This document shows, piece after piece, positions 27,374-36,230 of a stretch of DNA of 64,000 nucleotides. A program made the position numbers and the translations under genes. The DNA is from Catenibacterium mitsuokai (GTDB lineage: Bacteria > Bacillota_I > Bacilli_A > Erysipelotrichales > Coprobacillaceae). The stretch's first letter is position 1. Each line of letters opens with the position of its first letter. The notes below the pieces were generated by a model. The model had not been told where the DNA came from. It worked only from the letters and a program-made list of their open reading frames with translations, and searched no databases. The stretch lies in assembly GCF_025148785.1 (NCBI RefSeq), contig NZ_CP102271.1:1211569-1275568 (forward strand). Reading direction: 5' to 3'.

Positions 27374-27398
27374 GAAACCAGAAACGGAGGTGCTGTTT

Positions 27399-27578
27399 AT
27401 GAGAGAGCAAACATATCACATATATCTGGATAGTCGCCAAAAGACAACCTTATTACATAGCCTTGTAGAGCTGAAAAATCAGCTTATACAGCAAGGCAGA
27501 TATGCAGACTGCGTTGACGAACTTATATTTAAGGTCGCAAACGCACCTGTCAAGAAGCTGAGAATTGAATATGTATAA
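27399..27578 (+). CDS. Small conserved ICE protein (paralogue of the one at 58,546)
   Basis: A 59-residue protein with no assigned function. It shares its layout with the small protein encoded at 58,546: both read YHI-LD near the start, LVDELI/VDDLI in the middle and an ending APVKKLR / APTRKVR. CGGAGG lies eight bases before the ATG. A good promoter precedes it and a terminator follows. Confidence 0.65.
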   Translation: MREQTYHIYLDSRQKTTLLHSLVELKNQLIQQGRYADCVDELIFKVANAPVKKLRIEYV

Positions 27579-27594
27579 AGTACAAATCATCTGA

Positions 27595-27634
27595 GCCGCT
27601 TATTCTTAACTTACTAAGAGTAGGCGGTTTTTTT
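27595..27634 (+). terminator. Terminator before parA
   Basis: CCGCTTATTCTTA pairs imperfectly with TAAGAGTAGGCGG, followed by seven T residues. Confidence 0.75.
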
Positions 27635-27711
27635 GCGTTCTGCTTTCTCTGCTACTCTTACATAGCCGCCTTGACAAAGCGGCTAAATCTATGCGAAAGG
27701 AGGACGCACAA

Positions 27712-28539
27712 ATGTCAAATTGCAAAGTAATTGCTCTGACCAATCAGAAAGGCGGTGTCGGCAAGACAACAACGGCGGTCAATCTGGGCGTGAGCTTGGC
27801 ACAGCAGGGAAAGAAAGTTCTGCTTGTCGATGCGGATGCACAGGCTAACCTTACAATGTCGCTTGGCTATCCACGACCAGACGATTTACCCATCTCCCTT
27901 GCCACCATTATGCAGGACATCATTGACGATAATCCCATAGATGTTCAGAACGGTATCCTGCACCACGGTGAGGGCGTTGACTTGTTACCCTCTAACATTG
28001 AGCTGTCTGGTCTGGAAGTAAGGCTTATTAACGCTATTAGCCGTGAGCGTGTTCTAAAGACCTGTATGAGCGAGGTTAAAAAGAATTATGATTATGTGCT
28101 TATCGACTGTATGCCGAGCTTGGGGATGTTGACAATCAACGCATTAGCGGCGGCTGATAGCGTGATTATCCCCACGCAGCCGCATTATCTTTCAGCGAAA
28201 GGTCTGGAGCTGTTGCTACGCTCCGTGTCAAAAGTCAGGCGGCAAATCAACCCCCACCTGCGGATTGACGGTATCTTAATGACGATGGTAATGCCACGCA
28301 CCAACATTTCTAAGGAAGTGACTGCATTGGTAAAGAGTGTATACGGTCAGAACATCAAAGTCTTTGATGCCCAGATACCGCACTCCATCCGTGCAGTTGA
28401 AGCCACGGCAGAGGGAAAAAGCATTTTCGCTTATGACAAAAACGGAAAGGTTGCCGCAGCTTATGAGCAGTTCGGAAAGGAGGTGGCAGACATTGGCGAG
28501 AAGCAAAGAAACAAAAATCGAGCTGACCGCTTACGATGA
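27712..28539 (+). CDS. parA: ParA-family partition ATPase
   Basis: The deviant Walker A KGGVGKTT (residues about 13-20), Walker A' (LLVDADAQ) and Walker B (VLIDCMPSLG) identify a Soj/ParA-type ATPase of 275 residues. It should help keep the excised circular ICE in the cell. ATG 27712 follows AGGAGG by nine bases. The 3' end overlaps parB by 47 bases. Confidence 0.9.
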   Translation: MSNCKVIALTNQKGGVGKTTTAVNLGVSLAQQGKKVLLVDADAQANLTMSLGYPRPDDLPISLATIMQDIIDDNPIDVQNGILHHGEGVDLLPSNIELSGLEVRLINAISRERVLKTCMSEVKKNYDYVLIDCMPSLGMLTINALAAADSVIIPTQPHYLSAKGLELLLRSVSKVRRQINPHLRIDGILMTMVMPRTNISKEVTALVKSVYGQNIKVFDAQIPHSIRAVEATAEGKSIFAYDKNGKVAAAYEQFGKEVADIGEKQRNKNRADRLR

Positions 28540-29440
28540 CCTGTTTGAAACAGACCAGAGCCGTGAAGAAGCGAAGCTCAGTAAGATAAGGGATATTCCC
28601 ATTTCAGAAATTGACGAGTTCCCAGACCACCCGTTTAAGGTTTTCATAGACGAGGATATGGAGCAGCTTGTCGATAGTATTAAACGAAATGGTGTAATGA
28701 CCCCTGCGACTGTTCGGCTCAAAGAGGACGGACGGTATGAGCTTATCAGCGGACACAGGCGGAAAAAGGCGTGTGAGCTTGCAGGATTGGAAACGCTGAA
28801 ATGCGAGGTTAAGGATTTAAGCCGTGAAGAAGCCATTATTGTAATGGTGGAGAGCAACTTGCAGAGGTCAACGATTCTACCGAGTGAGAAAGCCTTTGCC
28901 TATAAAATGCGGCTTGAAGCAATGAAGCGGCAAGCAGGCAGACCCCCGAAAGAAAATGCGTCGCCATTGGCGACTAATTTACCGAAAGGTCGTTCCGATG
29001 AAGAATTGGGCGAACTTGTAGGAGAAAGCAAAGACCAGATACGCCGCTATATCCGCCTTACCGAGCTTGTTCCCGAAATTCTGCAAATGGTCGATGACAG
29101 GCAGATTGCTTTTCGTCCTGCGGTGGAAATCTCTTATCTGCCCGAAGAGCAGCAATACACTCTGCTTGAAGCGATGGAGTACAGCGACGCTACCCCGTCA
29201 CTTGCACAGGCTATCAAAATGAAGAAGTTTATGCAGGATGATAAGCTCACGGACGAGGTTATTCAATCCATTATGGAGGAGGAAAAACCAAACCAGAGGG
29301 AGAAGCCTGCCTTTCGTGATGAACGGATAATCAAGCTCATCCCCAAGTCTATTCCCAGAGGGCAGGAATCGGACTTTGTTGTGAAAGCGTTGGAGTTTTA
29401 CAACCGCCATTTGCAGCGGAGCAAAGACCGTGAACGATAG
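28493..29440 (+). CDS. parB: ParB-family partition/DNA-binding protein
   Basis: This ParB/KorB-like protein of about 315 residues has the ParB core (DEFPDHPFKV, then LISGHRRKKACELAG), the HTH region (LGELVGESKDQIRRYIRLTEL) and a C-terminal helical part. The TTG at 28493, nine bases after AAAGGAGG, is chosen as start, so it lies within the parA end. It partners ParA in partition of the excised ICE and may also regulate transcription. Confidence 0.85.
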   Translation: MARSKETKIELTAYDDLFETDQSREEAKLSKIRDIPISEIDEFPDHPFKVFIDEDMEQLVDSIKRNGVMTPATVRLKEDGRYELISGHRRKKACELAGLETLKCEVKDLSREEAIIVMVESNLQRSTILPSEKAFAYKMRLEAMKRQAGRPPKENASPLATNLPKGRSDEELGELVGESKDQIRRYIRLTELVPEILQMVDDRQIAFRPAVEISYLPEEQQYTLLEAMEYSDATPSLAQAIKMKKFMQDDKLTDEVIQSIMEEEKPNQREKPAFRDERIIKLIPKSIPRGQESDFVVKALEFYNRHLQRSKDRER

Positions 29441-29627
29441 CCACACACCGAGGGCGAGGTCTGCCTGTTTACGGTGGATAGCCATATTTTCGGCTTCCCC
29501 CTCTCCACACCTCTCCCCCTAACTACTACCAGTAACTATCCGAAAAAAGAAAATATATGAGCTGCCAACAGGCGGCTTTTTTCGGTTAGTAAGGTAAATT
29601 CAACTCAACAATAACAGGAGGTAAACG
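29441..29627 (+). terminator. Intergenic region with terminator before the adhesin
   Basis: This 187-base gap holds GCTGCC-AACA-GGCGGC followed by T6 at 29,561-29,582, a probable terminator of parAB. Only the AGGAGG of the adhesin gene is otherwise recognisable in it. Confidence 0.6.
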
Positions 29628-32600
29628 ATGAAATTTCGTAGATTATTCAAAAAGGCTGCGGTTGCTCTTATGGCTGCGGTCACGGCATTGTCCGTTTTGC
29701 CTGCGACAACGGCGTTTGCTGCGGGCGATATAGGCACGATTTCTTTTACCCACACCTATGACAGCAGCGGCAATACGATGAGATACAATTCAAGTGCTGT
29801 CTTTGACGGCTATACCGCAGGCGGTACGGGAAAATACAAATACCGTATGTTTGTGGACGGAGAAAATGCGTTCTGTATTCAGCCGGGCGTACCGCTGAAA
29901 ACGGGAAACACCTTGAAAAAGGCTTCCTCAGATACTTGGAACGCCCTTTCCACAAACCAGAAAAAGGCGGTTGGACTTGCCCTGCTCTATGGGTATCAGG
30001 GTAACCGCAGTCATCTGTCGGGCAGTGATGATGAAAAATGGCTTGCGACACAGACTCTTGTATGGGAGTTTGTAACAGGCTGCCGTGAAGCCACAGGCTC
30101 ATATCAGCAGAACAGTACAAAGGCATACAGCCTGCACTTCGGCTCAAATTATCCCAACAGCGGAGCAAAGGCTGCCTATGACCAGATTGTTTCGCTGCTG
30201 AGTGAGCATAACACCATTCCGAGCTTTATGTCGGGCGGTAAAAATGATATTACCAAAGAGCTTGCCTATAAGGACGGAAAGTACAGTATCACGCTGACCG
30301 ATAAAAACAGTGTCCTTTCCGATTACAGCTTTTCAAGCTCTGACGGAAATGTAAAGGTGTCAAGGTCTGGCGATAAGCTGACAATCAGCTCTGCCGTTGC
30401 CGTTTCTGGCTCTGTCCGTATCACGGCAAAGCGAAACGGCGTGCCGACAGTCAGCGACAGTGCAAAGATGATTGCTTACGGCGACCCGAACTTGCAGGAT
30501 TTGGTAACGGGCGTTGAGAACGCCGATACGGTTGTCGCATATCTCAATATTGAAACGCCGACAGGCACGATTGCCCTGAAAAAGACTTCCGAGGACGGCG
30601 TTGTCGGCGGTATTCAGTTTAATATCAAGGGCGATAACTTCAACAAGACCGTAACGACAGACAAAGACGGAAATATTACCGTGGAAGGCTTATTCCCTGC
30701 CACCTATACCATTACCGAACAGTCCATTGACCGTTACGAACCGCAGAAATCCCAGACTGTAACCCTTATTGGTGGAAAAACGACCACGGTAAACTTCAAC
30801 AACACCTTGAAGCGTGGCTCTCTGGAGGTTATCAAAAATTCCGAGGACAATCTGGTAGAGGGTGTGAAGTTCCACCTTTACGGAACATCTTTAAGCGGCT
30901 TGCCTGTTGACGAATATGCCGTGACCGACGCAAAGGGTGTGGCGAAATTCTCTGATGTCCTTATCAGCGGAGATACGCCGTATGTGGTTGAGGAAGTGGA
31001 TACGGCTATCCGCTATGTCGTTCCTGCATCCCAGACAGCACCGATTGAATGGGAAAAGGTAACGAGCCGTACCTTTGTCAATGTACTCAAAAAGTTCAAT
31101 GTGACCGTGACAAAATCCGATGTGGAAACGGGAACGGAACAGGGCGACGCTTCTCTTGCAGGTGCGGTTTACGGCATTTACAAGGGCGAAGAACTGATTG
31201 ACACCTACGCCACAGACAACAACGGTCAGTTTACCACAGAGTATTATGTCTGCGGTGATGACTGGACTATCCGAGAAATCAGCCCGTCCGAGGGATATTT
31301 GCTTGACCCGACCATCCACAAGGTAGGAGCAGAGCCAGAGCTTTATACCGTGGAATATAACTCTACCGCCAATGATGTAAATGAGCAGGTTATCAAAGGC
31401 AATATCGCTATTATCAAGCACACCGATGACGGCGAAACCCAAATTGAAACGCCCGAAGTCGGGGCTACCTTTGAGGTCTATCTGAAATCGGCAGGAAGCT
31501 TTGAAAATGCAAAGGAAACCGAGCGTGATGTCCTCACTTGCGATGAGAACGGCTTTGCCCAGACAAAGGATATGCCTTACGGTATCTACACCGTCCACCA
31601 GACCTCTGGTTGGGATGGGCGTGAGCTGATGAAGGACTTTGATGTGTTTATCAGTGCCGACGGTCAGACCTACCGTTTCCTAATCAACAACGCCAACTTT
31701 GAAAGCTATATCAAGATTGTCAAGAAAGATGCGGAAACAGGCAACACCATTCCGTATGCAGGTGCAGGCTTTCAGCTTTATGACCCGAATGGAAACCTCA
31801 TCACAATGACATTCACTTACCCCGAAGTAACGACCATCGACACCTTTTATACCACAGCAGACGGTTATCTCATCACGCCGCAGACTTTGGAATACGGCAA
31901 GGGCTATTCTCTTGTAGAGGTGCAAGCTCCGTATGGCTATGTCTTAGATTCCGAGCCTGTCTATTTTGATGTGGAGCAATCCGATTCCACCGAAGAAAGC
32001 GGCATTACTGTCATTGAGGTGGTACGCTCCAATCTGGCACAGAAAGGCACGATTACTGTTTCCAAATCTGGCGAGGTGTTCAGCTCCGTATCCGAGAATA
32101 ACGGTCTGTATCAGCCGATTTTTGCAGTAAGCGGTCTTGAGGGTGCAGTTTATGAGATTACCGCCGCCGAAGATATTTACACTTTGGACGGAACGCTCCG
32201 AGCTTCCAAAGGCGAGGTTGTGGATACCGTTACCACAGGTGCAGACGGTACGGCAAAATCAAAGGAATTATACCTCGGAAAATATGAGGTCAAGGAAATC
32301 ACAGCTCCGTTTGGAATGGTGCTGAATGATGAAATCCACTCTGTCGAGCTTGTTTATGCAGGTCAGAATATGGCTGTTACCGAAACGGCAACGAGCTTCT
32401 ATAACGAGCGTCAGCGTGTGGGAATCGACCTTACTAAGAGCCTTGAGGTGGATAAAAATTACGGTATCGACAATAATGGAGAAATCTTTGATGTAACCTT
32501 TGGCTTGTATGCGGAAAAGGATATTGTTGCCGCAGACGGCACGGTAATCCCTGCCGACGGCTTGATTGAGATTATCTCCTTTGACGAGAACGGCTATGGC

Positions 32601-33773
32601 AAGGCGGCAACCGATTTACCGTTTGGCAGCTACTATGTCAAAGAAATCTCCACCAACTCCGCATATATCATAAGCGACCAGAAATACCCTGTAACCTTTG
32701 AATATCAAGGACAGGACACTGCAACCGTCCACATCACAGCAAATGACGGCGAAGCCATTGAGAACAAACTCATTTACGGCTCTGTCAGCGGTAAGAAATC
32801 AGATGAGGACGGCAAGGCGTTAGGCGGTGCGGTCATCGGTATCTTTAAGGCAGGCACAGAGGAATTTACAAAAGAAAATGCTATCCAGACTACCACATCA
32901 AAAGATGACGGTAGTTTTTCTTTTGCCAAAGTGCCCTATGGTACTTGGATAATCCGTGAAATCGAAAGTCCGAAAGGCTTTGTACTATCCGAAGAAGAAA
33001 TCGCCGTTACTATCGGCAAGGTGGACGAGGTTGTGGAAATCGAGCTTATCAACTACTTCATTAAGGGCAGCATTGAGCTGACAAAGGTGGATAAGGATTA
33101 TCCAGACAACAAGCTCTCTGGTGCTGTCTTTGAGGTATTTGCCGATACCAACGGAAACGGCGAGTTTGATAAGGACGATGAGCTGCTTGGAGAAATGACC
33201 GAGCTTGACGGCGGTATCTACCAGATGAAGGAACTCCGCTACGGCAAATATTTTGTCCGTGAAAAGGCAGCTCCGACAGGCTTCGTACTTGATGAAAATG
33301 TCTATACCGTATCCATTGAGGAAAACGGCAAGACCTATGTGGTAGAAAATGAAGCAGGAAAAGGCTTTGTGAACGCCGCACAGACAGGCTCTCTCAAAAT
33401 TGTCAAAACATCTTCCGACGGCAAGGTTGAGGGCTTCTCTTTCCGAGTAACAGGCGTAAACGGTTATGACAAGACCTTTACAACTGACCGAAACGGCGAA
33501 ATCTTCGTTGAGGATTTGAGAATTGGCGAATACACCGTATCCGAGGTAAGCGACAAGGCTTCCGCAGGATATATTCTCCCTGCCGACAAACAGCTCACTA
33601 TCAAGGTCGGTGCGACCACGATTGTCCAGATGCACAACGAGTTCAGAGATACCCCGAAAACGGGCGACGACTTTAATCTGGGCTTGTGGGTAAGCCTTGC
33701 GGCTGTTTCCCTTGCAGGTGCAGGAGTGCTTGGCTTTATCGGCTTTAAGAACAGAAAGAAAAAGGAGGATTAA
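29628..33773 (+). CDS. Cell-wall adhesin with thioester domain and about ten CnaB repeats
   Basis: A signal peptide ends at about residue 32 (TTAFAA). A thioester domain follows, with Cys83 in FCIQPG and Gln142 in TQTLVWEF, the pair that forms the internal thioester in such adhesins. About ten CnaB/SpaA-like repeats fill residues about 310-1340, each with a Lys near its start and a Glu in a motif like YxVxE, as needed for isopeptide bonds. The C terminus has a sortase-type signal TPKTG (1342-1346), a membrane helix and a basic tail. It likely binds host or partner cells covalently and may aid mating-pair contact. No sortase gene is in the window. AGGAGG precedes the ATG. Confidence 0.85.
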   Translation: MKFRRLFKKAAVALMAAVTALSVLPATTAFAAGDIGTISFTHTYDSSGNTMRYNSSAVFDGYTAGGTGKYKYRMFVDGENAFCIQPGVPLKTGNTLKKASSDTWNALSTNQKKAVGLALLYGYQGNRSHLSGSDDEKWLATQTLVWEFVTGCREATGSYQQNSTKAYSLHFGSNYPNSGAKAAYDQIVSLLSEHNTIPSFMSGGKNDITKELAYKDGKYSITLTDKNSVLSDYSFSSSDGNVKVSRSGDKLTISSAVAVSGSVRITAKRNGVPTVSDSAKMIAYGDPNLQDLVTGVENADTVVAYLNIETPTGTIALKKTSEDGVVGGIQFNIKGDNFNKTVTTDKDGNITVEGLFPATYTITEQSIDRYEPQKSQTVTLIGGKTTTVNFNNTLKRGSLEVIKNSEDNLVEGVKFHLYGTSLSGLPVDEYAVTDAKGVAKFSDVLISGDTPYVVEEVDTAIRYVVPASQTAPIEWEKVTSRTFVNVLKKFNVTVTKSDVETGTEQGDASLAGAVYGIYKGEELIDTYATDNNGQFTTEYYVCGDDWTIREISPSEGYLLDPTIHKVGAEPELYTVEYNSTANDVNEQVIKGNIAIIKHTDDGETQIETPEVGATFEVYLKSAGSFENAKETERDVLTCDENGFAQTKDMPYGIYTVHQTSGWDGRELMKDFDVFISADGQTYRFLINNANFESYIKIVKKDAETGNTIPYAGAGFQLYDPNGNLITMTFTYPEVTTIDTFYTTADGYLITPQTLEYGKGYSLVEVQAPYGYVLDSEPVYFDVEQSDSTEESGITVIEVVRSNLAQKGTITVSKSGEVFSSVSENNGLYQPIFAVSGLEGAVYEITAAEDIYTLDGTLRASKGEVVDTVTTGADGTAKSKELYLGKYEVKEITAPFGMVLNDEIHSVELVYAGQNMAVTETATSFYNERQRVGIDLTKSLEVDKNYGIDNNGEIFDVTFGLYAEKDIVAADGTVIPADGLIEIISFDENGYGKAATDLPFGSYYVKEISTNSAYIISDQKYPVTFEYQGQDTATVHITANDGEAIENKLIYGSVSGKKSDEDGKALGGAVIGIFKAGTEEFTKENAIQTTTSKDDGSFSFAKVPYGTWIIREIESPKGFVLSEEEIAVTIGKVDEVVEIELINYFIKGSIELTKVDKDYPDNKLSGAVFEVFADTNGNGEFDKDDELLGEMTELDGGIYQMKELRYGKYFVREKAAPTGFVLDENVYTVSIEENGKTYVVENEAGKGFVNAAQTGSLKIVKTSSDGKVEGFSFRVTGVNGYDKTFTTDRNGEIFVEDLRIGEYTVSEVSDKASAGYILPADKQLTIKVGATTIVQMHNEFRDTPKTGDDFNLGLWVSLAAVSLAGAGVLGFIGFKNRKKKED

Positions 33774-33776
33774 GGA

Positions 33777-33869
33777 ATGGACGCTAAAACGATTGTTGCC
33801 ATAGTTCTTGTGGCGTTTATCATCGGAGCTTGTATTTGGCTCAATATCCGAAATAGGAAGAAGAAGTAA
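33777..33869 (+). CDS. 30-residue single-span membrane peptide
   Basis: Three bases after the adhesin stop, an ATG opens a 30-codon frame. It encodes one hydrophobic helix (TIVAIVLVAFIIGACIWL) and a basic tail ending RKKK. An AGGAGG inside the end of the adhesin gene lies seven to eight bases upstream, so translation is probably coupled. A terminator follows. Function is unknown; an assembly aid for the adhesin is one possibility. Confidence 0.6.
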   Translation: MDAKTIVAIVLVAFIIGACIWLNIRNRKKK

Positions 33870-33887
33870 CCCGATTTCGCAGGAACG

Positions 33888-33917
33888 GGGCGGCTTGCCA
33901 CAACGAGCCGCCCTTTT
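33888..33917 (+). terminator. Terminator after the adhesin unit
   Basis: GGGCGGCT (33888-33895) pairs with AGCCGCCC (33906-33913) and is followed by TTTT. Confidence 0.8.
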
Positions 33918-33939
33918 CCTATTTATATGGAGGTGTACG

Positions 33940-34242
33940 ATGAGAAATCTCAAAACCATTGAGGGCAAAGTGAAAGCTATTCTGGAAAAGGACGAGGAAG
34001 CCAGAAATGACGATATGCTGTTGTATCTAAAGGTGTGCAATACCTGTTTGAAAGACACAGGGGCAATGCCCTTTGCAGAGGTAATGCTGCAATACCGTTA
34101 TCTTGGGCTTCCGAGCATTGAGAGCGTGGGCAGGACACGGCGGAAGCTGCAAGCGGAGTTTCCAGAGCTTATGGGAAGCAGTCGTGTTCAGAAGCTCCGT
34201 GCCGCAGGCGAAAAGGCGTACCGCAAGTACGCCAAAGAATGA
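33940..34242 (+). CDS. Conserved small ICE protein, hypothetical
   Basis: A 100-residue basic, helical protein without a recognised fold. The ATG at 33940 has GGAGG upstream, and the preceding in-frame codons run through a terminator and are not coding. Proteins of this type open the accessory block between adhesin and helicase genes in related ICEs. DNA binding is possible from the charge but unproven. Confidence 0.65.
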   Translation: MRNLKTIEGKVKAILEKDEEARNDDMLLYLKVCNTCLKDTGAMPFAEVMLQYRYLGLPSIESVGRTRRKLQAEFPELMGSSRVQKLRAAGEKAYRKYAKE

Positions 34243-34251
34243 GAGGTGCTT

Positions 34252-34524
34252 ATGAACGAAGAAAAACGCATAAACGGCGGTTATGAAATTATCGAGAGCT
34301 GTACTATCGGGAGTAACGAGCTTGTCATCGGTCATAACCCAAAAGCTCCTAATCCGTATGTCTGTTGGTATTGTAAAAACGGCAAGGAATATTTCTGGGG
34401 CTATTACTGCAATGAGCTGTCCTCTGCCAGAGAAAAACTGAATGAACAGTATAAAACCGAGTGTAATATGCCGTACAATCAGCCCCAGAAAAAGCAAAGG
34501 CAGCGTGATGACCGTGAGCGATAA
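34252..34524 (+). CDS. Conserved small ICE protein, hypothetical
   Basis: A 90-residue protein rich in aromatic residues (VCWYCKNGKEYFWGYYC). Its start, EEKRINGGYEI, resembles that of the gene at 34,656 (EEKRMLGDYEV), so the two are probably distant paralogues. GAGAGG precedes ATG 34252. The end overlaps the next gene by 17 bases. Confidence 0.6.
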   Translation: MNEEKRINGGYEIIESCTIGSNELVIGHNPKAPNPYVCWYCKNGKEYFWGYYCNELSSAREKLNEQYKTECNMPYNQPQKKQRQRDDRER

Positions 34525-34666
34525 AAAGAAAATATATGACTGTACGACCTGTCCTTATCCCCGATACAAGGACGGGTCTATTATTTTCTGCGATGTCTGT
34601 ATCCGAAAGATTTTAGACGAGCAGAAAGAGAAAAAACAAAGAAAGGAGCAACCCGATGGAGAATGA
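34508..34666 (+). CDS. Small cysteine-containing ICE protein
   Basis: A 52-residue protein with CTTCPYPRY and CDVC, a likely zinc-binding pair. The start ATG 34508 overlaps the previous gene; a weak AAAGG is upstream. The end overlaps the next gene start by 11 bases, so the four small genes are translationally linked. Function unknown. Confidence 0.55.
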   Translation: MTVSDKKKIYDCTTCPYPRYKDGSIIFCDVCIRKILDEQKEKKQRKEQPDGE

Positions 34667-35261
34667 AGAAAAGCGTATGCTTGGCGATTATGAGGTCAAA
34701 CAGAGTATCCATATCGGCAAAAAAGAGGTTGTTTTCGGTGTAAACGAAGCAGACAAATATCCCTTTATGGTCTGCTACTGCATCTATGACAACCCTCTGT
34801 CAGCAGCGTGGCCGACAGAGGGTGTCGGTACAGACGATTATCTGGAAGCAATGCAGATATTTACTGACCGAGTGCAGGCACAGATTGAAGTCGTCAAAGA
34901 GGAACAATCCCGATTTGATTTTGATATGACCCCGTTTACCACAGAGGATTGTATTCCTGATAACCGAAATGAGAGCATTGTTGGCAAGGTGGTGGTTATC
35001 AATGCAGAGCTTAACCGCTATGAATATCAGCACTCCGCCTATCAGCTTGTATTGGTGGACGGCGGACACGGTGCAATTGGCGGCAGAGGTCAGGCGGTAT
35101 TCGGTACTTGCCTTGCAGACGGTAAGCGTGCCAGATGGGAAAGGTACGATGTGCTTGGCGTTATCAAACCAGAGAAAATGCCCGATTGGGCAAAGGAAGC
35201 GGTTGCCACAATCAAGAAACAGGAAAAGGCAAAGAAACCCCACAGTAAGGAGGAACGCTGA
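34656..35261 (+). CDS. Conserved ICE protein, hypothetical
   Basis: A 201-residue protein. The first 60 residues resemble the product at 34,252, and the remainder is a beta-rich domain (residues about 105-170) with glycine-rich GGHGAIGGRGQAVFG. AAAGGAG lies seven bases before the ATG. No enzymatic motif is recognised. Confidence 0.6.
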   Translation: MENEEKRMLGDYEVKQSIHIGKKEVVFGVNEADKYPFMVCYCIYDNPLSAAWPTEGVGTDDYLEAMQIFTDRVQAQIEVVKEEQSRFDFDMTPFTTEDCIPDNRNESIVGKVVVINAELNRYEYQHSAYQLVLVDGGHGAIGGRGQAVFGTCLADGKRARWERYDVLGVIKPEKMPDWAKEAVATIKKQEKAKKPHSKEER

Positions 35262-35262
35262 T

Positions 35263-35961
35263 ATGGAGATACGGGCGATTGCACCGAATGAATGGAAATA
35301 CACCTATTCCCAGAGTATGCAGATAACAGGACAGACAGGCAATATCGGTCATCTTCGTGGCGACTTCGACTCTGGCGGTTATGGATTTTATACCACTTGG
35401 AACGACCACAGACCGCAATGGAAAACAGACGAATTTAAGACAGAGCTTGACGAGGTTATCAACGCCCTGCGTTCTCCCGAATATGGGCTGTTACAAAATC
35501 GCCCTGCTATGAGCGAGTATGCAAGGCGTTTCCCCGATAGTGCCTTTAAGGGAAACTACTGCACCGAGTACGGCTTACGAGTGGATACCGAAAAGTATGC
35601 CTATCTGCTCCGCTTAAATCCCACAAAGGGCGACTATAATTTTTACTGCTATTGCTATGTCAAGGAATGGCTCGACAAGCATATCGGCAATGCAGAAAAA
35701 GGTATCCGTTTTATTGACTCTCATTACAAGGAGCTGTTTCGTATTCCAGACGGCGGCAAAATTCGTGTTACCTCTGCTTGGGGCGAAAAGTCGGAACACA
35801 CCTGCCGTTATATCGACGAGTATCATACCGAAGTCGGCAATTACCTCTATCATATCTGCGAGTTTGCCGAGCGTATGGAGAAAAACGGTGCGACCTATGA
35901 GCCGATACTTGCTGAGCCGCAGGCGGTCAAAGCACCGAAGCATAAGAATTTAGAACGATAA
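35263..35961 (+). CDS. Conserved ICE protein, hypothetical
   Basis: A 232-residue protein starting at ATG 35263 after AAGGAGG, one base past the preceding stop. It is rich in Tyr and Trp and has no membrane segment or known active site. Many ICEs of this type carry it ahead of the large helicase gene, so a role in DNA processing or element control is plausible but not shown. Confidence 0.6.
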   Translation: MEIRAIAPNEWKYTYSQSMQITGQTGNIGHLRGDFDSGGYGFYTTWNDHRPQWKTDEFKTELDEVINALRSPEYGLLQNRPAMSEYARRFPDSAFKGNYCTEYGLRVDTEKYAYLLRLNPTKGDYNFYCYCYVKEWLDKHIGNAEKGIRFIDSHYKELFRIPDGGKIRVTSAWGEKSEHTCRYIDEYHTEVGNYLYHICEFAERMEKNGATYEPILAEPQAVKAPKHKNLER

Positions 35962-35975
35962 GGAGGATTGAGAAA

Positions 35976-36182
35976 ATGGCTGTAAATCAAAAAGCAATTA
36001 AGGTCTTGAACAAGATTTTTGAAGCTGGCTTTACCGATGAAAAAGAGATTTCCGCAATGACAATGGATGATATTCTCTCTATGCAGGGCATCACGGTTGC
36101 GGACATTACCATTATCAACGACCTGCAAAAGAGTATCAAGGCGAACAAGGTCATTTCCTTTCTGGGCGGTGGTGCGGAATGA
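35976..36182 (+). CDS. Small conserved ICE protein
   Basis: A 68-residue protein that reads like a short helical DNA- or protein-binding domain (FTDEKEISAMTMDDILSMQG). It follows AAGGAGG and lies directly before the methylase-helicase gene, with which it is probably co-transcribed. Function unknown. Confidence 0.6.
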   Translation: MAVNQKAIKVLNKIFEAGFTDEKEISAMTMDDILSMQGITVADITIINDLQKSIKANKVISFLGGGAE

Positions 36183-36230
36183 AAAAGCACAGATATAAAG
36201 ATTTAAGACGATAAGGAGGTGTACGAAAAT

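Noticed and set aside
30891-31598. Long minus-strand frames opposite the adhesin gene (also 32,985-34,058)
   Set aside because: They mirror the repetitive high-GC codon pattern of the adhesin, cross repeat boundaries and a terminator, and lack ribosome sites.
29628-33773. The about ten repeats of the adhesin as a CRISPR or tandem DNA repeat
   Set aside because: The repeats are protein-level CnaB domains with divergent DNA; no regular short DNA repeats or spacers were seen anywhere in the window.
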